Shown in pieces: positions 14,162 through 26,039 of a stretch of DNA of 64,000 nt. A model generated the notes under the pieces. That model made no database searches, was not told the origin of the DNA, and was given only the letters and a program-made list of their open reading frames with translations. Each line of letters starts with the position of its first letter. The stretch's first letter is position 1. The position numbers were made by a program, and so were the translations under genes. Source of the DNA: Taenia hydatigena (lineage: Eukaryota > Platyhelminthes > Cestoda > Cyclophyllidea > Taeniidae); contig JADWOT020000002.1 of assembly GCA_036345935.2 (NCBI GenBank), positions 6,832,140 through 6,896,139 of the forward strand. Direction: 5' to 3'.

Positions 14162-15178
14162 ATGATGACGCCCCCAGCAACTCAGCACACATTTGCGAGG
14201 GCGTGCAGCAGCTCTGCGGAACAATTGATGCCTCCGTCGATGGCCAAGCATCCATCATCGGAATCGACGCGAACACGGTCAAGGTTTCACTGCGTCTCAA
14301 ATCCGACTACAACGCGCATGCAGACTTCCAGTTAACTGTAAATTTCCTCACCAGTTTGACATTACTTGACTTTACGCGGAATTCCATTCAATTTCTGTGA
14401 TTGCTTATGTTTGGTAGAAGGTAGTCGATAAGGCTTGAATCTTTTATTTGAAAAATGCGAGCAGCAAATGACCTTGTGGAATGCTTGAAACGCGCAAATG
14501 AGGCCAGACAATGTCGGCACTTCGCATGTCATCAGAGATGTTTTGATAAATTCGCGATCGTCATAGCACAGAGCGCACTTTAAATGAAACGTGTTTAATT
14601 TCAGATCAAGCGTTGCTCAACGTATCCCAAGATCAGGCCTGAAATGTCGTTCGACTCACCCATATTTCATCCCAGCATCGATCCGTCAGACGGTTCCATA
14701 TGTTTAAGCCTTCTTGATCACTGGCAAAGGTGAGCGAAGTTACGTGCATTAAAATTCATGCAAACGATGTCTGAGAGTAATGGTCAGCGCACTTTGCGAA
14801 AAATCCAAAGATTTCATGATGCAAACACTGGAAACAGAATATTTCATTATTTCAGTTTGTGAAGTTTGACTCCAGGTAACAGTTGTAGGGTTTGGAAGTT
14901 TAGTTACAGTCAAAATTTTGGGCCGAAAGAAGGGACTCGATTGTGTGTCTTATGGTTAAATTATCTGTTTGGCTTGCCTGGCACACAGCTGCTACAACCT
15001 GCTAGAATTGGTGAAGGCGGTGCTCCATCTAATTGATCACCCCGCCTTCGATTCAGCAAACAACTTTTTCGGTGTGCTGGATGAGCCTGCACGGCCATCC
15101 ACAATGACGATGCGTGTGCTAGCTGGTCTTCCAGTCAGGGGACGTTGCTTCCCACCAAATACCACGTGGCTCGAGTAG
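14162..15178 (+). CDS. E2 ubiquitin-conjugating-fold (UBC) protein, 5' end missing
   Basis: Three exons, 14162-14337, 14605-14729 and 14989-15178, join in matching phases (donors GTAAAT and GTGAGC; acceptors TTTCAG and CACACAG). The product has the order of an E2 core: a beta-meander ending DFQLT, then a YP...P turn, then SFDSPIFHPSIDP, then GSICLSLLDHW with the candidate catalytic Cys, then a helix CYNLLELVKAVLHLIDHP. E2 enzymes carry ubiquitin or a relative on that Cys and pass it to substrates with an E3. Oddly, the usual HPN is HPS here, losing the Asn that normally steadies the active site, and the Trp is not followed by the usual Pro. It may be a divergent enzyme or an inactive E2-like adaptor. 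The 5' part, with the N-terminal helix, was not found. An in-frame TAG ends it at 15178; open frame continues to 15358 (see the next entry). Confidence 0.75.
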
Positions 15179-15358
15179 GCTCGCGATAACGGCTGTCTGT
15201 GTACCGAAGAGAAGAAGTTGGAGGAGGTGCAAGATGCGAGAGACATAAGGAACGAATTTGATCAGAAAGGCGGTGATGCGATTGATGCTTCTGCTAGTAC
15301 TGCTAATCAAGAAGACGAAGCTAGTCAAGCAACTCACATTGCAAATGATATTCGTTGA
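15179..15358 (+). CDS. In-frame extension of the E2 gene beyond a TAG codon
   Basis: After the TAG at 15176-15178 the same frame stays open for 59 codons to TGA at 15356. The predicted tail is acidic and hydrophilic (stretches such as EEKKLEEVQDARDIRNEF and ANQEDEASQATH), unlike the surrounding untranslated-looking DNA. It may be a true C-terminal tail, with the TAG either a nonsense mutation, an assembly error or spliced out: a GTCAGG donor at 15134 and an in-phase AG near 15215 would remove the TAG in a short intron. It may also be 3' UTR that is open by chance. Confidence 0.35.
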   Translation, partial: ARDNGCLCTEEKKLEEVQDARDIRNEFDQKGGDAIDASASTANQEDEASQATHIANDIR

Positions 15359-15801
15359 ATGGTCAGTGGAACTTGCTACTATTATTATGCTATCGCCTTA
15401 GGATTTTATGCTCTCCGATGCTACATCTGATGCCATCTCATCATTTGCAAAGATACGCTATTCGCTTGACTCCGAACGTGAAAGCACTTCTGGTCCTTAT
15501 GTAACATTCGACTTACTACTCAACTTGGAATCATAGCGCGTTGTTACCTGGCATCCTCGCTGCAACCAGAACGCAGATGCTTGCACTATTTACTACCTTA
15601 TGGAATTCTTGGGAACTGACCATCATCGTGATGAACCAGGTGATCACTATAACTCTTTTCATCGAAAATGTCTTACGTGAAGATCAGTCTCAACCAGAGT
15701 CGAGAAAAACGCCCAACAACTGTCCATGCTATGCATTTGTTGAGTGTTCAGTAAGTTCATATCAATCGCGCACAAGCTACAGTTCTCCTCTTTACCTAGG
15801 C

Positions 15802-16283
15802 AGAATTTTTGAAATTGGAGAATCGGGTATGCTACCATTGACTGCAGACTTTGTCCTTGGTCAACGCTGGATGGCAAAGGCACAAAGGCTCTACTCGATA
15901 GCCTTTTTTTTCGAAGATGACCGACAAAGGGAGTGCTCTGCATATCCTCTGGATTAAGAGGGTAACGGTGATAGTGGAAGCAAATGCAGTAACTGGCTCT
16001 CCGACTCCTGCTCTTTGGTTCACGAAGGCAAGTCATAAATGCATGCATAGCAGACAGTTTCTAATTATATATGGAAATAGGCGTTGTTTCCGCTGTCGCT
16101 TTTGCTCAATTTGATACGCCACAGCGTATTACCAGGATGACGCTGCTCGATGCTCTCTCGCCCTTTTATTACGTGCCCATCCCCGTCATGGAAGAACGTT
16201 TGGGAAGCGCTTTCTTGCTGTTATGGGTCTGGTCACCAACTGGATAGCGTGGATTTCAAAAACGGAGTGCTATGAGACACTTG
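15802..16283 (+). CDS. Possible exon pair downstream of the E2 gene, unidentified
   Basis: Two putative exons, 15802-16027 and 16125-16283, have compatible phase 1 borders. The first follows a pyrimidine-rich tract ending CCTAG and would use a GCAAGT (GC-AG) donor; the second follows CCACAG and ends at GTACGT. Both read with protein-like composition (for example GRIFEIGESGMLPLTADF and RHGRTFGKRFLAVMGLVT), but I recognise no family. The first contains an in-frame TAA at 15955-15957, so either the model is wrong or the gene is broken. They could belong to the E2 gene or be chance open frames. Confidence 0.2.
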
Positions 16284-16577
16284 GTACGTCACGATTTCAT
16301 CCTTTGCTCATCAGTAGTCCTGTGGCTGCATGAGTGCTGAAACCCTTGAGCCTGTGCTGCGGTCAGGCTCCTCTCATGGACCTCTGGCACTTGTGGCTGC
16401 TTCGTCGCCTCCTCGTCCTTTCACTCAGACCCTCTCAACTTCGATTCCCCTTCCTGCGTAGCAGGTAACACCATCTCCAATACACGTTTTCTTTCTCAGA
16501 TCTCGACGAGCTTTAGAGTCACATCCTGTTTCGTTACATTGTACCCTACGCTTCAAGCTCTCGTTAGAAATAGGCTT

Positions 16578-16583
16578 TTTATT
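16578..16583 (-). terminator. Poly(A) signal AATAAA
   Basis: Canonical hexamer on the minus strand 55 bases downstream of the stop of the 89-codon ORF. Confidence 0.45.
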
Positions 16584-16637
16584 AATTTCGCCTTAATGAC
16601 GTTTCAATATTTGTTCCTTCATGAAATGGTATTCATG

Positions 16638-16907
16638 TCATTCTTTGTATTTTTGAAGCACACTTTGCTGCATTGAGCGGAAACCATACAACACATAATC
16701 CTTGATTCGCGTTGCTATTTGGGAGTGGGTTTCCCAGCGTTTGTGGGAGTAGCTAACATTGCATTTGCCCCACCCGAAGGACTTGTGCAATGCCACGACG
16801 CGACTGGTGTTGACACCAATTTTGTCCGGTTTTAAGAGAAAGACGCAAAGGGATTCCCCTTGATATTTAATGACTTGCTTCGGTTTCGTCTCTGAGTAAT
16901 CGGCCAT
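16638..16907 (-). CDS. Intronless 89-residue hypothetical protein
   Basis: The ATG at 16907 sits in a good context (A at -3, G at +4) and the frame runs 89 codons to TGA. Composition is balanced and protein-like, rich in Lys, Ser and aromatic residues, with no signal peptide or membrane helix. Stretches include KQVIKYQGESLCVFLLKPDK and IATRIKDYVLYGFRSMQQSV. I do not recognise the family. A canonical AATAAA at 16583-16578 lies 55 bases beyond the stop, which supports a real transcript end. It could also be the last exon of a longer gene, since the frame is open for some codons upstream of this ATG. Confidence 0.45.
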   Translation of the reverse strand: MADYSETKPKQVIKYQGESLCVFLLKPDKIGVNTSRVVALHKSFGWGKCNVSYSHKRWETHSQIATRIKDYVLYGFRSMQQSVLQKYKE

Positions 16908-17633
16908 AGTTGAGATTTCCTGATGCAAATACGTGCACATTTGTTAGTTTAAATGGAACATGCAACTGATCCCAACTTCAGATGGCATCGATCCAAAGGT
17001 GCGACAATGTCAACTGCATTTCAGCATGATGAAGTCTTTTTTGATTAAACAGACCTTCCTTTAAGCTTCTTGCTAGTGATTCAAAAACATTTTACGAAAT
17101 GATTAGTAAGTGTGTCCTTTGAAGCCGAATCGAAGTTGTAAAGCGCGAGTTACTCACCACAGCCTATTTCAAGCGAGTATGGAAAAGTATGTAGCATAAG
17201 CTAACTGACGGTAATGCACCCGTAGTGCCTGGCTATTATTTTAGTACTTCTGCCTCGGTTTCTGGTTCCATTAAAACCTCAAATTGCCTACATTATAATT
17301 TCAAAACTTGTGTTGGATAAAAATGACCTTGTATGTACGAGACGAGAGAGCAAGTGGAACCTGGTATAGGAAGAACAGGTCAGTTTCACAGACGTGGAGA
17401 GATCGCTCCCCTAAACTGGTACTGATCCGTTACCTAACTAGAGTTTAGCTTTTGTATTAAAGATGCCTAAAATTATCCGACCTTCAACTACCAGGGGTGG
17501 CAAAGGTTAAAAGCAAGAAAAAGGAGAAAACCATACACTGGTGGCGGCGCTCAAGGAAGCTCCATCTTTTAAATGACATAAATTATGGAGGTTGGATGAA
17601 AGCCGTTAGCTCCAACATTCGCTTATATTTCAG

Positions 17634-17807
17634 CGCCAATGAATTTCGCTGATTCCATTGGCGCTTATGCAAAGGTTACCCTCGGCGAAAATAGATGTCG
17701 GAGTCCTTCATGACTTTGACATCAACCAATGCCGCAAGGTACTGGCTCAGCATATTAGAGACTTATTCCATCGTGACCAAGTGCATGGTGAGGATGATGT
17801 AGAGTAG
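17634..17807 (+). CDS. Possible exon, unidentified, with a homopolymer frameshift
   Basis: A TATATTTCAG acceptor at 17633 opens a frame that begins PMNFADSIGAYAKVTLGE. At the A run 17688-17691 the protein-like reading moves to another frame (IDVGVLHDFDINQCRKVLAQ and on to DDVE) and ends at TAG 17805-17807. Removing one A would make a single frame of about 57 residues. I recognise no family. The frame after the TAG again stays open and protein-like to about 17874, where GTAGGT or GTAATC could be a donor. The switch could equally be two unrelated chance frames. Confidence 0.22.
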
Positions 17808-17985
17808 GCTAGGAATTCGCAACTCCTAGCAGAACGGGCAATTCGAGGCATTTTACTAGACAGGCTCACCGGGTAGGTAATCATTTAATTCAGAGCGAAG
17901 ATTCAGCCACATAGCGTTGTGGGAATAGCCACTCTATGACCAACAACAACTTCAGTCAGCTAATCGAGGTCGCAATCAGAAAACG

Positions 17986-18004
17986 TTAGGAGTTCCTCCT
18001 AACA
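17986..18004. repeat. Perfect short hairpin
   Basis: An 8-base stem (GTTAGGAG / CTCCTAAC) with a three-base loop. No T run or other context shows a function. Confidence 0.5.
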
Positions 18005-20856
18005 ACGATTTCTGATATGCCCAACAGATGTACATAATTGAACATCCACGTTGGATCCCTCCACGCTGCAACCCAAGATCATGTGAGCTGCATATTCCAT
18101 ATCCTGCCTACACCAAAATGGCCCTAACAAACTGGAAGCACACTTCTTTACTCGGGTGCAGCCATGTTAAAAGCACACCCCAAGCTTTCCCAAATCTGCG
18201 CAATGCAATGTTGCATCAGTGTTCTCTTTGCTGAACTGGTCTCAGCGGTATGAGGATTTTAATAAATGAAAGACATCGTTAGCAGTTGCAGTTGGGCCCA
18301 GACCTAACGCAGCATGTGCGGCTTGGAACTAGTTTCCTTCGTAATGCCAAAGTGATTCGGAATTTCGCAAAGGGTGCTTCTGCCTAATAATGCAGAGAAG
18401 CAAACACAGTTGTTGTGTCCTCGTAAGTAGACGCAACTGAAATCTGCAGTGCGCATTTTGAGGCTGCATCGAGTTTCACTAGCAAATCGCAGATGATTTG
18501 GGTGGGAGCGTGCTTTATAAAGGGCAAACGAGCTCTGGTAGCCAATTGAGTTTCTAGGACAATAATATACGGGATGATGTGGAAATTTAGCGTAGAGGAG
18601 GAGAGCTGAGCTATGAGAAGAATACGCCTTCGCAGACTAATAGCTCTCTTTGTATACGAATTGTCTGTGTTTAATCGCACACTGTGCTGGTGCAAGTGAA
18701 TCTCACAACCAATCGCTTCGGGCGGATAGGGAGTGATTTATCATTATGCTGTCCCTTTAACACTCTTATGGCATCCTCCTGCACCGGTTGCTTGTTCAAG
18801 GAAATGATGTGCTTTAGCTTTTTCTTTGCTCTATTCAACAGCGCGGAACGCCCAATGTTTTTGCTAGGCATGGACAATCATAAAGCTAGAGCTATGGCTT
18901 AGAGGACGCCTACTTGTGTGCATCATTGCGGTTTAGGCGTCATCTGTCTATCGCGGTCGGATATGCTCATAATTAGAGAAACCTGATAAAATCATTTTTT
19001 CTACCTAAGGACTGCCATACATTAGACAACGGAGATATTACCAAGTGGACAGACAGACATCCATGGGAAGGGAGAACTAGCGCAGCTATGTAGGTCAGCG
19101 GGGCAGATATGCGTTCCAAGTTTTTGAAACCATCTTACCAACATGCACTCTGTCTGTAATGTACAGCTTCTCGAACAGCGCGCTCTACTGTGCACCGTTC
19201 TGAGCATTTTGAGGTGTGGACTCACCTCTCACAGTTTGGCAGGCTCAGTAACGACTATTTTGCAGAGCTTGCTATAAAAATCGCTTTCAAACGCCCTCTT
19301 TAAGAATATGTTTGTCTCAGTAAATGAGTTTAAAAAAAGCATCTCCAAAAATAAGAAATCGTAAGTTGTTGTAAAATGTCGAATTCGAACCAATGGGTGG
19401 GAAATTAAAGAAAATACAAATAAAAAAAACATGGTCTGTATTTGATGATTAAAAGTTTTGCCCACCAGTGTGCTGGACCATGACAGCGGTGGTACCCGTG
19501 GCCTGTTGGGGCACACTACTAGCATCCAAGTGCTGCTTTCTGCACCGCAGCAGTAGTTGATGCTCATACATAGTAAGCAGGCTCATCATTACGGCTTCAC
19601 ACTGTGAAGGTTCCGGACGCTATCGTGAGATAAGAATTTCCACCCGGGTTAGTGCACTTACTTCCCTGAAGCCAAGAGACAATTCCAGCTCCACGCCTTC
19701 GCATTCTCCACGACTTATTTTCAAGTGAATATTTCAGATAGGTGAACATCTGGGTTTTGCCTCCAGGTGAACGCCCAGATACATTGTTATGGCAGGTTGA
19801 GCACTGACGGTGTGTAAACGCGAAACTTCACTCGGCTCGGCAGCTCTGTCCATTTTATTATGAGCGATATTACGCTTTGACTGTAAACTAAGACTGCTGC
19901 ATGTACAAAGTGGTATGTTGTAATACAACGATAGATTAGCCCAAGTATGCAGCGCTTCATGCGCTCCACGCTTTGATCTGAAGATAACTCAAGTAAAACT
20001 CTAGCTGATGGCTTTCTATGGTGCTGTGGCAAAAAATGTTAGAAGAACTTTGATTCCAAAACCATGCTTAATCTTTTAATTTTATTCTAGAATGAATTAA
20101 AACCGGATATCAAGTGCAATGATGCGTCCGTTTTAAACCACGTGACAGTTGGAAATGACCGCAATGTAATGCTAAGTGTTTCGCTACAAAAGCTATAACA
20201 TCAAAATCGTATGACTACAATCTTTTTTTCTTTATCTAAAATTGCTCAATTTGTAATTGGCTCTTTCATCCATCTCTGAGAGTTATGATATTTTGCGTTA
20301 TGCAACAAAAATTTAGGCCTGGCCTATGGATAAAGAGATGCGGCAAAGACAGCCAAAAAGGACAAGTATATATAGCCGGGTTATATTCTGTCTGTTTAGA
20401 TCTGAAATCGATTAGAATTATGCCATTTCAGCTTGCTTTATTTAGTACTTACTTGCGTTGGTTCTCGTCACGGTCTGGCTGATGATAAGAGGACCTAGTT
20501 TGGCACAGAAAATTCGGATTTCTCTGTAATAAGAATCGTCTCAAATTGAGAGTCAGATGCACGTTTTATTCCACGAATACCTTTAGCAAGGATATGGGCG
20601 ATAATTCCCTTTTCCTTCCTTTTGATCCTAAATTGATCAGAAATGAAGCTTGTCATCCTGCTTTTGACTGTAATTGCTCGCAGTAGTCCCCATTTTATAA
20701 TTTCCGCATTTAGGTTCGGCCGATGCGCAATGCTTTCACTTTAGCAAAGAAATCAGGAACAACAAGTTTACAGGTCTTTGTCGATATTTGACCTCGTGGG
20801 TCTCAAATTGATAAGAATCAGGAATCAGTAGTTCACTCCATTCTGTAAGAGATGAA

Positions 20857-21050
20857 GGCAGTTCTTGTTATAAAATGGGACAGGGTAGGCATAGACGGTG
20901 GATATGATGCCTATTTTCACAAGCAATGCTAGGGAACCAAAATTATATGGGTGCGCTCTGTTCCATCCATTTAGCCGAGAATTATACAGCATTGGGAACC
21001 AGCAGCTTGCTTCCCTCTTTAAGTTCTTGCGGCAGTTCTTGTTATAAAAT
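20857..21050 (+). repeat. Exact 20-base direct repeat, 174 bases apart
   Basis: The sequence ggcagttcttgttataaaat occurs at 20857-20876 and again at 21031-21050. The flanks are not clearly related. Confidence 0.7.
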
Positions 21051-23189
21051 CTGATAATGCTAATGTGGCCTAAAAGCAAATGGTTCGTGGCGGAAAAGAA
21101 AACCGAGAGAGCACTGTAATGAGGGTGGAAATGTGGAAAGGGAGAAAGGCGTGTGCACTGATAGCAAAGCCAAAATGGTTCCGATTTAAACAGTGATGGT
21201 ATGGGTGCTTGAGAATATGGGACAAAAGAAGGAACTTTGATTATGATAAATCAGGAAGTGCATTTTTAAGAAGTTTTTGCTTGATTGAGCAAAAGTATCA
21301 TGCTCCTCAACCATTTTCTCCCTTTTAATCAATTACATTTCATTATAATTTATTCTTTTCGCATCTGCTTTGGCTTTTTCGCCTTTCTTATATTCGCTGC
21401 ATCCATGTGCTGCTTTCCCTTTCGCTTTCTTCGTTGCCATATTTCGTATTTTTATTTAGAATCTCTATTCATTCTAGTGGTAGCGCAAAGACAAGGGGGT
21501 ATGATTTTGACCTGGTGAAATTACCGCAATCAGTTATGCCCGTCACCCTCTTCTCTCCTCATTCGCTTGCATACACAAACGACCATTGATGATGAAGTAA
21601 GCTTCTCCATGTCATTGCCTTCATGGAAGGTAAAAAGAGTAGCTTATTTCCGAAAGTCTCAATCACTTTATTCAATCATGCCACAGAGTTCAAGGGATGA
21701 GGGGAAGAATTACCCGCTAGTGAACGAATCGGCAGAGAATCTTTTTAGTCCTTTTCCATGTTACTTGCTGATACTTGATTAAAGAAATAGCAAAGAAAAA
21801 GTCGGCAAAAAGGTTATGCATACGTTTATTGACACCGTAACAGCAACGCGGTCTTGCCACCTGATTCAGATTAGCTTTACGCAACCGCAACCAATGCCTA
21901 CCCATTTGTCGCCCTCCTAAACTACTGCACTGCAGTTAACCTGGCGAAAGGATGTGTTCCAATGAATCGCCCTATCTAACCAGAGTGTTCCTGCATTCAG
22001 CACATGCTGCTATTCATTCTGCAGGCTTATAGACCTGTTTACGAGAAAATTTGCCTGGATTACGGTGCTCACACTCAGCGCGGAAATTCGAGACAGTGAT
22101 TGCACCCAAGTACAGAATCACACCTTTAGACGGGAGTAGAGTGTCTCCGCTGCCTTAACTACATATTCGCAAGCCTTAGTTGACATTGATTTTGATAGCT
22201 TTGTAGGCGTAATCCTACTGAATGTAAAATCTCCCATCTTCGTTAAGAATTGCACTACAGCACAATCACAACCACAATTGCGTAACACAATTTTGTATTG
22301 ACTTAGGTCTTAGCTAACTGAAAGCTCCCACCTCAACTCACATTGTAGGACCTTACGCCATGCATTTTGCTTTAATAGCCAGCCCACAGCCGCCCGTCTG
22401 CGTGCAAGTGAGACGTTGACGTGATTTGACTTGAGGCTAGAAGTCAAGTTACTTTTGTGTTATACGATTAATGATAATGAGTGATATTAGAATTTAAGGT
22501 CACTTGAACTGAGTCAAAATTTAGTCCATAGCACCTTTCTTTTAGCGTAGCCATGGTAAGCAAGTATCTTTTTATGGTCACGAAACTTGAACCCTACTTG
22601 GGACTCAAGAGGGACCCTATAATTCATGTTCCACATGCATAGCACTACTGTATAACTTAAGAGGGGTTTCCATTAAATCATGCTATTCTTTTTAGCTTTA
22701 ATGTTAGTAGTATTGGGTAAATCACTACCATTATTATCTGCTTGGATGAGGGGTGAGTAAGTGTTAGGGGAGCAGCAGTTGATAAACACCGGCGGTGCCG
22801 TCAAGCCGTTGCTGTTTTGTTAAGAAGTCACTAGATCTTCTATAAGCAATCAGGATGAGATGGATGCTGACTTTTCCTTTGTCATAGAGAAATCTATTAG
22901 GCACAAACATAAACAAGGACACCTTTTAACACTTGCCTCACCCCACGGGACTACGTCTGCAAACCGTGTCCAGTGTTTCAAAACAACGAAAACATGGCAG
23001 CTGCTCCTACTAAGGAAACATTTGCCTTGAAAATGCTCTACGATCCAGTTCAATATACTACTAGAAATCATTTTTCTTTCGCGGTTACTAGAATATCTGT
23101 ACCGTGAGACAGAAAAAATGCACATAAGTTCGTAATTAGCCCTGAATCCAATATTAATTCGAGAGATGCTCACATCATGCGGACTGTGG

Positions 23190-23810
23190 AGACAAAAAGG
23201 AACCAGTGCAGAGCAAAACTGGGGTCAGATAAGCTACATGATTCGCATTCCTTTACAAGGCACCACAATCCAATCTGACAGTCTTTGAAGAGAACAAGCG
23301 CAAAGGGAAGGACGTGCAAACTCACTCAAAAGGCTTATCAATAAAAGGCACACTTCGCTGCTCCTATGACAAGTTCGAAATAGGCAAACAATGACATGCT
23401 CCACAAATCAAATCAAACGATGCAATGCACATTTGGGTGCAGCACTTAAGGTAGAGACGGATAAATTGGCCACTCATTGTGACCTCGAAGGCGCTACCAA
23501 TGTCGGGATGCCATAAACATAGTGTCAGCGGAAGTAGATTGTTGCGAACAGGATCTATGTGTAGGAAGGAGCTAAGATCATGGCGTGGGTAAGGTCGAAC
23601 GATTCGCGGCAATTTTCTCTAGCAGAACAAAGCTGAATCAAATACTAATTCGCAGGGTGATCATGCCATACAGCGTATGAGGACAGAAGTAACCAGCACG
23701 ACGCAGTCACTGGGGTCATATACAACTACATGATTCATATTCTTTTAAAAGGCGTAAAAATCCAACCTGGCAGAACTTGAAGAGAATAAGAGAAAAGAAA
23801 AGGCCACGAA
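23190..23810 (+). repeat. Diverged direct repeat pair
   Basis: About 120 bases at 23195-23315 recur at 23685-23800, sharing ACTGGGGTCA, CTACATGATTC, a run of A and G after CAATCC/AATCCAAC, and TTGAAGAGAA. By eye the copies are roughly three-quarters identical. The repeated unit is therefore about 490 bases. Confidence 0.6.
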
Positions 23811-25400
23811 TACCATGAAAATTTAACTGGCTACCATCCGGCTGGTACGTTGTGGGATCGCGTGCAAGATATGGAACAAAACACCGTGTCCACCAAAATG
23901 TCAGTCGTAGTTCTGAATGCAATAGCTTTCCCACTCGCCTCTATAGTCCCACACTTATAACAGTTAGACACAGGAATTTTAGCCAGCTATTATCTCATCC
24001 ACCAGCACATCACCTAGTCAACAATCCTGCTTGCGATGACCCTAAAAAGGCTCAGAGAGAAAGTGAGTTTTGCAGTCAAGCACTTAATTAGCCTACTTCA
24101 TGCTGACCAACGCTTGGATGTTGAAAAGCACACAACTCCGCGCGATAATCACACCACCCAACAGCTCGATCACTCACTCGTTATTGGGGTTAGCTGACTG
24201 CAGGAAGTGACGAAAGGATACGTGTCTTCTCTTTATTTTGTCTTCTTGTTAAAATTACCTTTAGTTACACTGAGACATTTTCCCACTACGCTAAAGTACC
24301 ATTGGCTTGATACCATCTTCTCATGACTAACCTCTGTGAGACAGGCTATAAAAATAGATGAATGGAGAAAAACTCCATATAATCCGTTCTTTAGGGGTTA
24401 ACACATCTGCGAATCGCCACTGGACAATAATTACACAAATAAAATAAAAAGGAAACTTATGCTTCGAAACTTGGAGGCATAGAATAAGGCGGCTCAAATA
24501 ATAGCAGCAGACATATATGCTGTAAAGTTGCATGACAGGACGCAGGCGATGGTACGGCGTAGATACCTCTGGTGTCTGTCCAGCCATCAAGGTAGTGCTA
24601 CGTCGGTGAGGGTTAGTACATGCGTGCTTGACCATAGCAGCGAGCCCGCGAGCGGTTGCTGGCTTACTCGACTGCTCTGAACTTATTTACTCCCCGCCCA
24701 GCATTACCCTCCTCCCCATTCATCCGCTTTCCTCCCTACTCACTCGTGCGCCTTTTACAGCCATTCCATTTCTTATCACGCATTTGCCCAACAGCCAATG
24801 AAGTTTTTCACACATTAGCCTTTTACTGAATTCAGTAGGAGGTTTCATTTTGGCCTTCTTCTTCTTCGAGTTCCTTTCAGTTTCGCCGATTATTTAAATT
24901 TCTTGCATTCGTGTTTGGGAATATATACTTCAACTATTTTAGTGGGCTGATTTAAAGCATATTTAATTTCCATCAGCTCTAACAGATTCTATTTGTTTAG
25001 AATCCAAACATGAACCACTTTGTATTCTCTACGAATACTTCTTAGTTAATGCTAACCATATTATCAGCGGATCGTCCAGCATTTTGAAGTACAGGATGAA
25101 TTGGAAAATTTGCGTAGTGATCCCATATTTTCCCAAAGTTGTGAACAGAACACCAGTGATAAGCCATTTTGGCACTTCAGGGTGGCTGATCTATTTGCAT
25201 GACTGACTGATTATTTAGTGGCACAGATATGGGCCTAAAAGCAGCAGTCTTATTTTACTGTTCGTATTCTTCAGGAGCTCCATTTCTTATAAATTTCGGC
25301 AGATTATGTTACTTTTGTTATCTCGTGCTATCGTCTGTCAAATCCTCTAATCTTTCTGTGACATCTGGAGTGACTTTTTTTAATTTCTATCCCCATGCAG

Positions 25401-25567
25401 TCAATTCTCTTCTTACTTCTTTTTGTGAGATGGATCTAGGTGAGGGCGATCTCCACACCGTGGTCAGCGGTCTCGTGTCACACGTGCCCACTGAGGGGAT
25501 GCAAGGATTACTGACCATCTTAATGTGCAATCTCCAACATGCCAAGATGCTTGGTATCGAGTCGTAG
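25401..25567 (+). CDS. Possible terminal exon, unidentified protein
   Basis: A strong pyrimidine tract ending CCATGCAG precedes a phase 1 frame of 54 codons ending in TAG at 25565. The reading is protein-like: an acidic start (CEMDLGEGDLHTVV) followed by alternating hydrophobic residues (SHVPTEGMQGLLTILMC). A canonical AATAAA lies at 25678-25683, 111 bases past the stop, as expected of a last exon. I do not recognise the family and found no upstream exon to join it to. An alternative is a short ORF starting at the internal ATG near 25430. Confidence 0.35.
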
Positions 25568-25677
25568 GGTCTGCTAATTTGTTGTGCATCGCAGTGCATG
25601 TTCTTCACTCATGTAGACATTACTAGATATGCCTTTAGTAATTACACCGGAAAATAACCGACTGCTTTAATGTTAGC

Positions 25678-25683
25678 AATAAA
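25678..25683 (+). terminator. Poly(A) signal AATAAA
   Basis: Canonical hexamer 111 bases beyond the stop of the putative terminal exon at 25401-25567. Confidence 0.35.
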
Positions 25684-26039
25684 AGCTCTAAAATTTTATG
25701 CCGATTAATAATAAATAATGATTAGCTTGAGCAAACTCAAATAATGGCAAAATCCCTACTATTCGTGCCGCATTCATTTCATTGTTTTGAATGATTTTAT
25801 ATTTTTACCTCAAATCCCTGACACCCTAGCATAAACTTATGCCTGCATGCAGCGACTAACAGAAAAATCAACAGTAGAAAACGTAAAACTGCCTCTAATT
25901 AGGCGCATGTCTACTTCCGAATCACGTGGATGAGTGTACGTCCATTAGAGGTAGATTATGGCAGCTCGTTGAAGTGTCCTATTACGCAAGCGAACAAATT
26001 CCAATCAATGCACCTACATTTACTCTTACAAACTGCTTA

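Larger units (their letters stand above)
17808..22780. other. No gene recognised
   Basis: Only unremarkable short ORFs. The longest is a minus-strand stretch of about 109 codons at 18637-18311, without an early ATG or domain signature; an open frame of that size is expected by chance in a window this large. A 20-base exact direct repeat lies at 20857 and 21031. Confidence 0.4.

Noticed and set aside
14162..16470. Nonstandard genetic code with TAA and TAG read as Gln
   Set aside because: The ankyrin and FN3 exons use only CAA and CAG for Gln and contain no internal TAA or TAG.
19370..19440. Sequence like a tRNA B box on the minus strand (GGTTCGAATTC)
   Set aside because: No A box or cloverleaf pairing could be found around it.
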